Source of the DNA: Verrucomicrobiales bacterium | GTDB taxonomy: Bacteria; Verrucomicrobiota; Verrucomicrobiia; Verrucomicrobiales; V1-33 | Assembly (NCBI GenBank): GCA_018003315.1 | Contig: JAGNEJ010000014.1 | Span: 1 to 64,000 of the forward strand | Direction of reading: 5' to 3' | DNA length: 64,000 bases | Part shown: positions 54,245 through 63,071 of the stretch, one piece after another | Layout of the letters: every line of letters begins with the position of its first letter | How positions within the stretch are numbered: position 1 is the stretch's first letter | Program-made: the position numbers and the translations under genes | Notes under the pieces: model-generated | Database searches by the model: none | What the model was told of the DNA's origin: nothing | What the model saw: only the letters and a program-made list of their open reading frames with translations

Positions 54245-54817
54245 ATGACAACCCGCCTACGTCCCCTCTTCGCGACGGTCTTTGCCGCCGCGGCACTTAC
54301 CACGGTCGGCTATGCCGAAAGCAAGTGTGATCCGGTTGCCAAGCAACAGGACGCCGAAATCGCCAAGGACAAAGACAATGTCCTGAAAATTGTCGAAACC
54401 TACGTTTCCCAGAATCCGGACTGTGCCTGCTACCTGATCAAGAGCGCGATCGCCGCAGTCAACGCGGACGAAGATCTGCAAAAATCAATTGTTCTGACGG
54501 CGCTTCACGCGGCTCCGTCCCAGGCGGCTCAAATCCGCAGTTGCATTCCTGCTGCCGATGCTTGGGTGACCGCCGAGATGGGCGGCAGCGGCAAAAGCCC
54601 TGTTGGCAAAGGCCCAGTCGGCAAAGGTCCGGTTTCTCCTCCGGCGAAGGATGATGATTGGGGAGTGACTCCCCCGGCTTTCGGCACCGGTGCCGTCTAT
54701 CTCTCTGCTCCCGGTGGTTCCGGTGGAACTCCGCCGCCTGAAATCATCACCGTGACGGAAAAAACGCCGCCCGTGATCGTCAGGCGCCCGCCGCACAGGC
54801 CGGTTAGCCCGGACTAA
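54245..54817 (+). CDS. Small secreted protein of unknown function
   Basis: A 190-residue exported protein. Signal peptide RLRPLFATVFAAAALTTVGYA. A helical N-terminal domain (IVETYVSQNPDCACYLIKSA, DLQKSIVLTALHAAPSQAAQ) has four Cys that could make disulfides. A short repeat SPVGKGPVGKGPVSPP links it to a Pro/Gly-rich tail ending in VRRPPHRPVSPD. No family recognised. Clear terminator downstream. Confidence 0.7.
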   Translation: MTTRLRPLFATVFAAAALTTVGYAESKCDPVAKQQDAEIAKDKDNVLKIVETYVSQNPDCACYLIKSAIAAVNADEDLQKSIVLTALHAAPSQAAQIRSCIPAADAWVTAEMGGSGKSPVGKGPVGKGPVSPPAKDDDWGVTPPAFGTGAVYLSAPGGSGGTPPPEIITVTEKTPPVIVRRPPHRPVSPD

Positions 54818-54845
54818 GATCGCTGGTCTGCATCTCCGTTTTCGA

Positions 54846-54879
54846 AACGGCTCCACACTAACCCGTGGAGCCGTTTTTT
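54846..54879 (+). terminator. Rho-independent terminator
   Basis: Perfect 11-bp stem AACGGCTCCAC / GTGGAGCCGTT with an eight-base loop (ACTAACCC), then T6. Confidence 0.9.
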
Positions 54880-54950
54880 GCATCGGGCACAAAGAGTTCA
54901 CATTGGTTCGATCCGGGAATTCCGATCCTCCGTGAACGGCGCTCCCACGC

Positions 54951-54978
54951 TTGACGAAACGATGAAGCCGCCTATTGG
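54951..54978 (+). promoter_or_regulatory. Candidate sigma70-type promoter of gapA
   Basis: TTGACG, 16 bases, TATTGG. The -10 match is weak (4 of 6). Transcription from here would give a leader of about 110 bases that includes a possible 40-codon open frame at 54962-55084. Confidence 0.3.
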
Positions 54979-55084
54979 TGCCGTCCGCAGACGGACCACA
55001 ATTCAGGCATTGCTGCTCTTTTACCTGATCGGAACCGGTGCGGCTTCATCCGAACTTGGCGCTGCCAAATTCATCCCACCCTAA

Positions 55085-56140
<1,056 letters not shown>

Positions 56141-56167
56141 TTCCCAGCCACCACGGAGTTTTTGACG

Positions 56168-56198
56168 ACCCCGGTCCGGCAACGGATCGGGGTTTTTT
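56168..56198 (+). terminator. Rho-independent terminator of gapA
   Basis: CCCCGGTCCG pairs with CGGATCGGGG (one G-T-type mismatch) around the loop GCAA, followed by T6. It begins 28 bases after the stop. Confidence 0.85.
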
Positions 56199-56249
56199 CA
56201 AGTTCACGCCCGGGGTCCACCCATCTCACCGATCACCCATAGCCGATTC

Positions 56250-58499
56250 GTGCCTTCAAAATCGTTCCGCCGTCGCTGTATTGTGATTTGCACCGCTTGT
56301 GCCGTGTTACTGGCCGCAGGGTGGATCGGCATTCGGCAGTGGCAGCGGGGCCGCACCGATGCGTCCCCGGAACTCACAACTCCGGGGGAAAAATTGTCCC
56401 GATCTGAGGTGGCGCGCCGCCTTTGTCTGGCCGTGGAAAAACTGACCTCGGGCAGCCAGGCCCGCATCGTCTGGGTGGAAAACCGACGCGCCACCGAGTC
56501 CGACCCATTTGCCAATTCCCAGGAATTGCGCCTCGGCGGCTTCGACAGCCGGGCGGGCGGCTATCGAGTGATTTCGCGTCGGGAGGGAAATTATGCCCGG
56601 CCGCTCATGGTGCCTGGTGGTCAGGAGGTCATCTATACGGACAAAGGCGCGGAGGACCAGGATCACCTGACAAGTTTCAGCCCGCACATCCATGCGATTC
56701 ATTGGGATGGTTCCGGTGACCGGGTGCTGACCGATGGCTTCGCCCTGGATGTCGTTCTGGATGCGGATGGCAGGACCGTCTGGGTTTATGCGCTGGAACG
56801 GCTCGGACCGAGCCGTCAGCAGTCGCTGGGGGGCGAGGGTTTTTTCCGGTTTCCCCTGCACAATCCGGCGCAACGGGAACCGGTGTGGCCGCGCGGAGAT
56901 TTCGCCCTCGACAACGTGCAGGTGTCCCGGGACGGAAAGCGGTTTGCCGCACTCTTTCCGGAACGGGAGGGAGTACTCGGGAATCCAGCCGCTGGAACCT
57001 GGCACAAGCTAACCAATGGGTGCTGGGCGGGCCTGGCGCCGGACAACAGTTATGTAGGCTGTGTGTTCCATGGCGGGCATCGCCAGCTCCGGTTTTTTGA
57101 CCTCGCCGGAGGCCGCAACTGGCAGGTGGACCTGAGCAAACTTCCCGGCGTGGGTGGTCACGAGTTGTTCCACCCGCGGTGGAGTAATCACCCTCGCTTC
57201 CTGACTTTTACCGGTCCCTATCCAGTCAAAAAGGTGGCTGCAGCCAAGGGGGCTTCCGCCGGGTCGCGCGGCATCCAGGAGGCCGGACACAAGGCGGATG
57301 TCTTTCTGGTGCGTCTCTCGGACAATCTTCTAGCCGTCGAAGACTCGGTGCGCATCACTGGCAATACCTTCGGGGATTTTTATCCGGACGCGTGGGTGTC
57401 CGGCGGGGATCAGGCTGTGCTGCAAGCCTTCGCCCAGGCCCCGGCGGACCTGCCGGTCGCAGGAAAGTCCGAGTGGCCGGTGTCCCGCCAAGACGCGCAC
57501 TTTGTCTGGGAAAATGCCGATGCCGACAATCAGCTTCAGGATCGCCCTTCGCCCTGCCGGGTGGCTGCTGCTGGAATCGCCCGGTTTGGCCGCCACCATG
57601 ACATGATCCTCGACGGCGGCCAGTTTGCCGTGGATGCTGCGTCCGCCGCTTCGTTTGCGGAAGCGATCACTGCCGCCCAGTGTTTCACCGTGGAATTGCA
57701 GCTCCGAGAACAGCTGGCGGAGAACGAAACGGTGCGGGCAACATTGTTTTCCATGCTCGATGCTGGCGGAAGACCGGTTCTGACATTGCAGCGCGAGGCG
57801 GATTTCCTGCGCTGGAATTGGTCGCCAGACCCCGCAATTCCCGCGGTGAAACTCGAATTGAGAGCCCCTCCGCCGACAGATTTTCAGCCTCGGCATGTGG
57901 TTCTGACCCATGACGGGCGCACGCTGCAGTGGAACCTGGACAACGGCACCCTGAGGGCCGGTGCACCCGCGCCTTCACCGGGCAAGACTCTGGCCCGCGG
58001 CGGACGAATTCTTTTTGGCGGCATGACTCCGCCGACGGCTGCCACTGCCAGTGTCGATTGTGTCGGCCTGTTCAGCCGGGTGCTGCCGGAAGGCGAACAG
58101 GAGGCGCACTATCGGATGAGTGTGGCCCGGTCCCTGCCGCAAGCGGCACCCAAGCGCCTGCGACTGCTCGCCAGGGTCCTCTCCGCCACGGCACCCGATC
58201 CGGCGCGGCTGGAATCCTATCAGCGCATGCTGGTGGATCACACCTGGGAAGTGGTCCGGGTCATTTCCGGAACCTGCGAAGCCAGGCAAATCGTGGTGCT
58301 GCACTGGGGCATGCTGGAGCGGCGTCCCGTCCGCGGCGTGCCGTGGTCACCGGGAGAAACAGTGGAGCTTGAACTTGAAGCCGCCGACGCCCATCCGGAG
58401 CTGGCCTCCGAAATGCAACTGGTGGATGCCACCGACCCCGCCATGCCCGTCTATTTCGATGTTTCCACGCCCCTGGGGATCCTTCCAGCCAGGGATTGA
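56250..58499 (+). CDS. Exported protein with propeller-like and LamG-like regions
   Basis: A 749-residue protein starting at GTG 56250. A signal-anchor (CIVICTACAVLLAAGWIGI) is followed by a TolB-like propeller region with segments such as LDVVLDADGRTVWVYALE, VQVSRDGKRFAALFPERE and HRQLRFFDLAGG (residues ~60-440). A concanavalin/LamG-like domain (CFTVELQLREQ, FLRWNW, VVLTHDGRTLQWNLDNG) spans ~455-640. A short C-terminal part containing LLARVLSATAPDPARLESY closes it. No enzymatic motif recognised. Probably an envelope sugar-binding or sensing protein. Next gene is convergent. Confidence 0.7.
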   Translation: MPSKSFRRRCIVICTACAVLLAAGWIGIRQWQRGRTDASPELTTPGEKLSRSEVARRLCLAVEKLTSGSQARIVWVENRRATESDPFANSQELRLGGFDSRAGGYRVISRREGNYARPLMVPGGQEVIYTDKGAEDQDHLTSFSPHIHAIHWDGSGDRVLTDGFALDVVLDADGRTVWVYALERLGPSRQQSLGGEGFFRFPLHNPAQREPVWPRGDFALDNVQVSRDGKRFAALFPEREGVLGNPAAGTWHKLTNGCWAGLAPDNSYVGCVFHGGHRQLRFFDLAGGRNWQVDLSKLPGVGGHELFHPRWSNHPRFLTFTGPYPVKKVAAAKGASAGSRGIQEAGHKADVFLVRLSDNLLAVEDSVRITGNTFGDFYPDAWVSGGDQAVLQAFAQAPADLPVAGKSEWPVSRQDAHFVWENADADNQLQDRPSPCRVAAAGIARFGRHHDMILDGGQFAVDAASAASFAEAITAAQCFTVELQLREQLAENETVRATLFSMLDAGGRPVLTLQREADFLRWNWSPDPAIPAVKLELRAPPPTDFQPRHVVLTHDGRTLQWNLDNGTLRAGAPAPSPGKTLARGGRILFGGMTPPTAATASVDCVGLFSRVLPEGEQEAHYRMSVARSLPQAAPKRLRLLARVLSATAPDPARLESYQRMLVDHTWEVVRVISGTCEARQIVVLHWGMLERRPVRGVPWSPGETVELELEAADAHPELASEMQLVDATDPAMPVYFDVSTPLGILPARD

Positions 58500-58531
58500 A
58501 GCGGCTGGTCAGAGATGTCCTCCGTGTGAAC

Positions 58532-59872
58532 TCAGGAACCCTGTCCGGTTGAGGTGCCGGAGGGTGTCATCGCCAGCGCGTCATCCGGCGTGACGGTGCG
58601 CTGTCCGCTGGCGTCGCGCAGTTTTTGTGAATAAACGTTCACGGTGATTTTCAACAGCAGGGTATAAATCATCAGCCCCAGCGCCCAGATGCCGGCGGTG
58701 ACTTTCCATTCGGTGATGCTGGGGCGGTATTCGACAATTTCGTGCAGGGTGCTGGGAACAAAGGCGGGAATGATCATGCCCATGCCCTTTTCGATCCACA
58801 GTCCGGCGAAGGCGAGCAGGCAGGCTGTGTTCAAAATGATGGGGCGGCGGTTCACCCCTTTCTGCAGGAAAAGAATGACGGCGACGACGGTGGCGGCGAC
58901 GGAACTCCAGATCCATGGGACCAGCTCGCGGTGTCCGTGCAGGCCGAAGTAGAGATACCTTGCGGCGCTGGTGTGGCTGCTGCCGGTATAGAATTCCACA
59001 AAGACTTCGGAGACGACCATGAGCAGGCTGATGAGAATGGTGATGCGCACGATGCTCACCAGCGTGCGGATGGCGCCTTCACCAAACATGCGGCCGGTCT
59101 GCCGTCGGATGATCTGAATGGCGATGATGAGAAAGGCAGGACCACTGACAAATGCGCTGGCCAGAAACCGCGGGGCGAGCAGTGCGGTGTTCCAGAACGG
59201 ACGGCCGCCCAGGCCGCAATAGAGAAAGGCCGTGACGGTGTGAATGCTGATCGCCCAGACGATGCTGAGGAAGACAAAGGGCACATACATTTTGGCGGCG
59301 GGCTTGTGTCCACGGAAGCGCTTGTAGAGCAGATAGCCGCAGATGTGCAGGTTGATCAGCAGGTAGCCGTTGAGCACGATGACATCCCAGGTGAGCATCG
59401 AGACGGGAAAATTGAACTTTCCCAGGCCCGGGATCATGTGCCAGAAGCGCTCGGGCCGCCCGAGATCACAGACGACAAACATGACGCTCATGACGATGGC
59501 GGCGATGGCGAGCAGTTCGCCGACGATGACGATGTCGTGCATGTCCCGGTCGTGATAGAGATAGGCCGGGATGACCATCATGACGCCGCCGGCCGCCAGT
59601 CCAACCAGGAAGGTGAAATTGGCGATGTACAGCCCCCACGAGACGTGGTCGCTCATGGCAGTGACGGCCATTCCCTGCTGGACCTGCACGGCCCAGGCGT
59701 TGGCACCGACCAGGAACACCGCGGTGAGCAGCGTCATCCAGACGTAGAATTTCCAACCGCCTTCGATGCTCTGGCTCAGCGCGGAGCGTCCGAAGCGCAG
59801 ATACTGCCGCCATTCGGGAACGGACTTTGCGGGGGGCGGGGGAGCGGCGGTGCCACCGGTCGGATTACTCAT
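58532..59872 (-). CDS. NrfD/HybB/DsrP-family membrane protein
   Basis: A 446-residue inner-membrane protein with about ten hydrophobic segments, longer than the eight-helix NrfD of ~320 residues and close to HybB/DsrP/ActC. Conserved regions include WGLYIANFTFLVGLAAGGVM (residues ~80-100), CDLGRPERFWHMIPGLGKFN and FPVSMLTWDVIVLNGYLLIN. The family binds quinones and passes electrons to a partner ferredoxin without haem. It overlaps the ferredoxin gene by eight bases, ends the nap-type operon and is presumed to be its quinol dehydrogenase core. Confidence 0.9.
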   Translation of the reverse strand: MSNPTGGTAAPPPPAKSVPEWRQYLRFGRSALSQSIEGGWKFYVWMTLLTAVFLVGANAWAVQVQQGMAVTAMSDHVSWGLYIANFTFLVGLAAGGVMMVIPAYLYHDRDMHDIVIVGELLAIAAIVMSVMFVVCDLGRPERFWHMIPGLGKFNFPVSMLTWDVIVLNGYLLINLHICGYLLYKRFRGHKPAAKMYVPFVFLSIVWAISIHTVTAFLYCGLGGRPFWNTALLAPRFLASAFVSGPAFLIIAIQIIRRQTGRMFGEGAIRTLVSIVRITILISLLMVVSEVFVEFYTGSSHTSAARYLYFGLHGHRELVPWIWSSVAATVVAVILFLQKGVNRRPIILNTACLLAFAGLWIEKGMGMIIPAFVPSTLHEIVEYRPSITEWKVTAGIWALGLMIYTLLLKITVNVYSQKLRDASGQRTVTPDDALAMTPSGTSTGQGS

Positions 59873-60845
59873 CGAAGAAATAGAAGAATTGAGGTTTCAG
59901 TCCGAGTTCCTCCTTGAGGACAAAGACACGCTTGTTTTCCAGCACCCAGCGGATTTCGGATTGTGGATCGTTGAGGTTGCCAAAAACTCGCGCACCGGTT
60001 GGGCAGGCTTCCAGACAGGCTGGCAGGCGGCCATTGCGGGTTCGGTGCAGGCAGAAGGTGCACTTTTCCATGACTCCCTGGGGGCGGATGCGGTTGCTGA
60101 GGTAACTCTGGTCCGGGTTGACCTGATCAGTCGGGATTTGCGGCTTCTGCCAGTTGAACCGCCGCGCATGATAGGGGCAGGCCGCCTCGCAGTAGCGGCA
60201 GCCGATGCACCAGTTGTAGTCCACCACGACGATTCCGTCCTTTTCCTTCCAGGTGGCCTCGACCGGACAAACGTCCACGCAGGGCGGGCGTTCGCACTGC
60301 TGGCACTGGACGGGCATGTAGTATTTGTCAGGCTGCGGGACGGGGTGGTTGTAGTGGGGGTTGCCCTTCTCGAAGTCCATGGTGCCCTTGGTCATTTCAA
60401 ACACACGGATGTAGCTCTGGTGCGAGGGTCGGTCGTGGTTGTTTTCCAGGTGGCAGGCTTCGGCGCACTTCCGGCAGCCATTGCAGATGCTCAGGTTGAG
60501 TGCGTAGCAGAATTTCACGCCGTCCGTGGGCTGGGGAACGGCGATGGTCACGTCCGCGCCGTATTTCTCCTTTGTCTCCGCGGTCAGCCGCTGAAGAACG
60601 GCAGCCATTTCTTCCTTCCCTAATTCCTTGTAGTGCTTCTGCAGAAATTCAGCCATGGATGTCTCCCTGGTCAGCTCCGTCAGCGGGGCCAGCGCCTTTG
60701 CGTAGGCCGCGGCCCCGAGGGTGACACCGATGCCCTTGAGCACCTGGCGCCGGGTGGCTCCGCTGTCCGGCTGCGGTGGCGCGGGCGCCTTCGGATGGAG
60801 GTCGTCGCTGGATGCGTTAGGAAGTCCGGGAGAGGAATCAGTCAT
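59865..60845 (-). CDS. Tat-exported four-cluster ferredoxin (NrfC/HybA/DsrO type)
   Basis: A 326-residue electron-transfer protein. Start MTDSSPG at 60845. A Tat-like TRRQVLKGIGVTLGAAAYA is at residues ~30-50. Cysteine clusters for four [4Fe-4S] centres are CNGCRKCAEACHLENN, CQQCERPPCVDVCPVEATW, CIGCRYCEAACPYHARRF and CTFCLHRTRNGRLPACLEAC. It should dock on the membrane protein encoded next and pass electrons to a periplasmic cytochrome. It overlaps the tetrahaem gene by eight bases. Confidence 0.92.
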   Translation of the reverse strand: MTDSSPGLPNASSDDLHPKAPAPPQPDSGATRRQVLKGIGVTLGAAAYAKALAPLTELTRETSMAEFLQKHYKELGKEEMAAVLQRLTAETKEKYGADVTIAVPQPTDGVKFCYALNLSICNGCRKCAEACHLENNHDRPSHQSYIRVFEMTKGTMDFEKGNPHYNHPVPQPDKYYMPVQCQQCERPPCVDVCPVEATWKEKDGIVVVDYNWCIGCRYCEAACPYHARRFNWQKPQIPTDQVNPDQSYLSNRIRPQGVMEKCTFCLHRTRNGRLPACLEACPTGARVFGNLNDPQSEIRWVLENKRVFVLKEELGLKPQFFYFFDE

Positions 60846-61479
60846 GACTGGAAGGCGCTTGTGGCACGGAGATTCGGTCGCGCGGCGGCAGCACCGGCTG
60901 GACCAGCGGAAATTTTGGCAGGTGCGGGTCGTGGCAGTTGACGCAGTTGTTGCGGATGCGTCCGCCTTTGGCGAGGTCCCAATGGCCATTCATGCCGCCA
61001 TGGCTGCCGTGAAGATAGTCGCGCATGGCCGTGCCGTGGCACTGGCCGCACAGTGTCATGACGTCAGGAAATTCCACTGCGCGTCCGTCGGCCAGGTGCA
61101 GGGTGTCATAGTCCTGCGAGTTGTGGCAGCTGAGGCAGGTCAGGCTTCCGTGGCTGTAATTCAGCCCCCGATGGGCCTGGATGAGATCGTGCGCGGTCTG
61201 CCGAGCGGTGTTCGGTGTGGTGGTGCTGTGGCAAGTGCTGCAGGCGACGGTGACGGGATTGCCTGAGGCGTCCCTGATGCCGGTGTCGAGCCGCGGCGTG
61301 GCCGGACCGGGTTTGATGGTGACGGGATGCATCCGAGGCATCTGCACCGGGGAAGCTGCGGGGACGTCCGCCGGAGGGAGATGTTTCTGCGCCCAAATGA
61401 CGGCGAGGCTGCACGCGCCGGTGAAGACTACGAGGGTGAGCCAGGCGAGGACCGGATGTTTTCTGAAACAGGCATTCAT
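60838..61479 (-). CDS. Membrane-anchored tetrahaem cytochrome c
   Basis: A 213-residue cytochrome with one N-terminal anchor (VLAWLTLVVFTGACSLAVIW) and four CxxCH sites: CSTCH, CLSCH, CGQCH and CVNCH. Additional His residues (HDLIQAHRGLNYSH, HGSHGGMNGHW) could be distal ligands. It differs from NapC/NrfH in the sequence around the haems and ends in PVLPPRDRIS. It likely links the quinol dehydrogenase to NapB. The start MNACFRKHP at 61479 overlaps the preceding gene by four bases. Confidence 0.88.
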   Translation of the reverse strand: MNACFRKHPVLAWLTLVVFTGACSLAVIWAQKHLPPADVPAASPVQMPRMHPVTIKPGPATPRLDTGIRDASGNPVTVACSTCHSTTTPNTARQTAHDLIQAHRGLNYSHGSLTCLSCHNSQDYDTLHLADGRAVEFPDVMTLCGQCHGTAMRDYLHGSHGGMNGHWDLAKGGRIRNNCVNCHDPHLPKFPLVQPVLPPRDRISVPQAPSSHD

Positions 61480-61814
61480 GCGCCGGGCGGGGGAAAGTGG
61501 TGTTGGATGCGCACGAGGCGGAACCGTTCTCCGGGCAGCGCCATGACCGTGTCCCACCAGTCGGAACCATCGTAACGGTAGCGGAACTGCACGGCGCGGG
61601 CTTTGCCGTCAAGCAGCAGGCTCCTCCCGACGTCGAGACTGAGCGCGGACTGATCCGGCACGAGGCCGACAGCGGAAAATTTCGGAATGATTTCCGTCAC
61701 CTCCGCACAGGCAGCAAGATCGCGCAGGAGGCGGTCCAGTGCGGCAGCGTCAAGCAGCGCTTCGTGCAGGTCCGGCAGCGGAGATGCTTCGGAGATGTCA
61801 GGGTCTGAAATCAT
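61476..61814 (-). CDS. Unknown 112-residue protein in the nap operon
   Basis: A protein without signal peptide or membrane segment. Start MISDPDISEASPLPDL at 61814. A helical part (LHEALLDAAALDRLLRDLA) is followed by beta-rich sequence (EIIPKFSAVGLVPDQ, ARAVQFRYRYDGSDWWDTVM, RFRLVRIQHHFPPPGA). It overlaps genes on both sides by four bases, so it belongs to the operon. It does not look like NapD, NapE or NapL as I know them. Cytoplasmic assembly factor is one possibility. Confidence 0.8.
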   Translation of the reverse strand: MISDPDISEASPLPDLHEALLDAAALDRLLRDLAACAEVTEIIPKFSAVGLVPDQSALSLDVGRSLLLDGKARAVQFRYRYDGSDWWDTVMALPGERFRLVRIQHHFPPPGA

Positions 61815-62152
61815 GGGGAAGAAATTGCGGGGGCGCGGCGGCGCGGCAGCAGGAGCACGGCATTGCGCGGTGCCGGGCAAACCTCCTGGCAAATGCCGCA
61901 ACCGGTGCAGACATCGGAAATCACTTGGGGCAGGCCGCGCTCCCGATGCATCGCACCGGGCACCGGGCAGCGTTCGGTGCAGACGGAGCAGAAGGAGGTG
62001 AGCGCCATGCAGAAGCGGCCCTGAATAACCGCGGTGCGGAGCACGGAGGGTTCATTTGCGGCAGCGCCTGACCGGTCGGCAGCCGCGCTGGCCGGGTGAA
62101 AGGGCCGGCTGACAGCGGAAAAAAATCCGCGTCGGGAAATGGCGGTGCTCAT
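61811..62152 (-). CDS. NapF-like Tat-type ferredoxin
   Basis: A 113-residue protein with SRRGFFSAVSRPF (Tat-like RR at residues 7-8) and two cysteine groups: FCMALTSFCSVCTERCPVPG and DVCTGCGICQEVCPAP, the latter a standard [4Fe-4S] site. NapF proteins assist maturation or electron supply of NapA on the cytoplasmic side. It is shorter than NapF of E. coli (~164 residues). The start at 62152 overlaps the NapB-like gene by four bases. Confidence 0.82.
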   Translation of the reverse strand: MSTAISRRGFFSAVSRPFHPASAAADRSGAAANEPSVLRTAVIQGRFCMALTSFCSVCTERCPVPGAMHRERGLPQVISDVCTGCGICQEVCPAPRNAVLLLPRRRAPAISSP

Positions 62153-63066
62153 GGGTTGGGATTGGGCGGAGTTTCGGCTGCCGGGGAAGGCTGGGCGGGG
62201 GGAGCCGCTGCGGCGGGAACAGGGGTGGCCACCGGTGGCGGCACAGGCCGTGGTGCATCCAGCGGCGGCGTCGTTAGGAACTGCCGCTGATCCTTCGCAG
62301 CGGCAGCAGCGTGGCATTGTTTGCAGTTGTGCCGTTCGGGATGCGGGGTGCGCAGGGCGAATAATCCGTGAGGTCCGTGGCAGCTCAGGCAGTCGCTGCG
62401 CATCAGAGTGGCGTGGGGAATGGTGGGCGGTGCGCCCGGCCATGCCCGGGGGCCGCTGGTCGGAGCAGCGCTGCCCTGAAAGGAATTGTCTGCGAGCGGC
62501 ACGTCGTAGCGGGCGGCATCCGCGGCAGGGAATGCCCCGCGGGTGGAGACGTGGCACTGGGTGCAGCTTCCGCCGAAATGCGCATGGCTGATTTTCGACG
62601 CGAACCGGTCCTTCACCTGCAGCCCCTCGTCGTGGCAGGCCAGGCACGCCGCCGAGGAATCCTGCGTGACCGGGTGGGGCACCGTCGGCGGCGCTCCATC
62701 ATAGGCTCGGCGTCCGGCCCGCGCCTGGAGTGCGGCCATTTTGATCTCGGCAGACACCGGCTGGTTCGGGACCGCCGCGGGGTTTTGCACAAAGTCGAGC
62801 AGCGAAGTGCGCCAGAATGCGTTGGGGCCGTGCGCCGACCAGTCCTGGTCAATGTAGCGCACGGCCGTTGGCACCGCCGCCGTGCCGGTCAAATCCCGGT
62901 GCGTTTCCGCCTTCACGACTTCCACCGCCTGTGTAATCGCGATCGCGCTGTTCGTCTGGCGCAGGCCGACGAAATACCCGCTGACCGCGGTGAGCATGAA
63001 AATGCTGCCAATCATGAAGCTGATCTGAATGCCTCTGGGAGCGGCGGATGGAGGCTGGTCGTCCAT
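62149..63066 (-). CDS. napB: NapB-like cytochrome with four haem sites
   Basis: A 305-residue periplasmic cytochrome with an N-terminal anchor (FMIGSIFMLTAVSGYFVGL). The first NapB-type module has GAPPTVPHPVTQ, CLACH and CTQCH (residues ~140-195). A second module repeats the pattern: GAPPTIPHATL, CLSCH and CKQCH (~220-265). Classical NapB has only two haems, so this looks like an internal duplication. The tail is Pro/Ala-rich. It is five bases downstream of napA and should deliver electrons to it. The start MDDQPPSAA at 63066 is chosen. Confidence 0.9.
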   Translation of the reverse strand: MDDQPPSAAPRGIQISFMIGSIFMLTAVSGYFVGLRQTNSAIAITQAVEVVKAETHRDLTGTAAVPTAVRYIDQDWSAHGPNAFWRTSLLDFVQNPAAVPNQPVSAEIKMAALQARAGRRAYDGAPPTVPHPVTQDSSAACLACHDEGLQVKDRFASKISHAHFGGSCTQCHVSTRGAFPAADAARYDVPLADNSFQGSAAPTSGPRAWPGAPPTIPHATLMRSDCLSCHGPHGLFALRTPHPERHNCKQCHAAAAAKDQRQFLTTPPLDAPRPVPPPVATPVPAAAAPPAQPSPAAETPPNPNP

Positions 63067-63071
63067 GCAAG

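Noticed and set aside
54900-54925. tRNA T-loop-like sequence GGTTCGATCC
   Set aside because: No acceptor, D or anticodon stem can be built around it.
58532-60845. Alternative complex III or DsrMKJOP membrane complex
   Set aside because: The ferredoxin and NrfD-type proteins fit these in part, but there is no ActB-type fusion, no DsrM/K, and the operon continues directly into napF, napB and napA.
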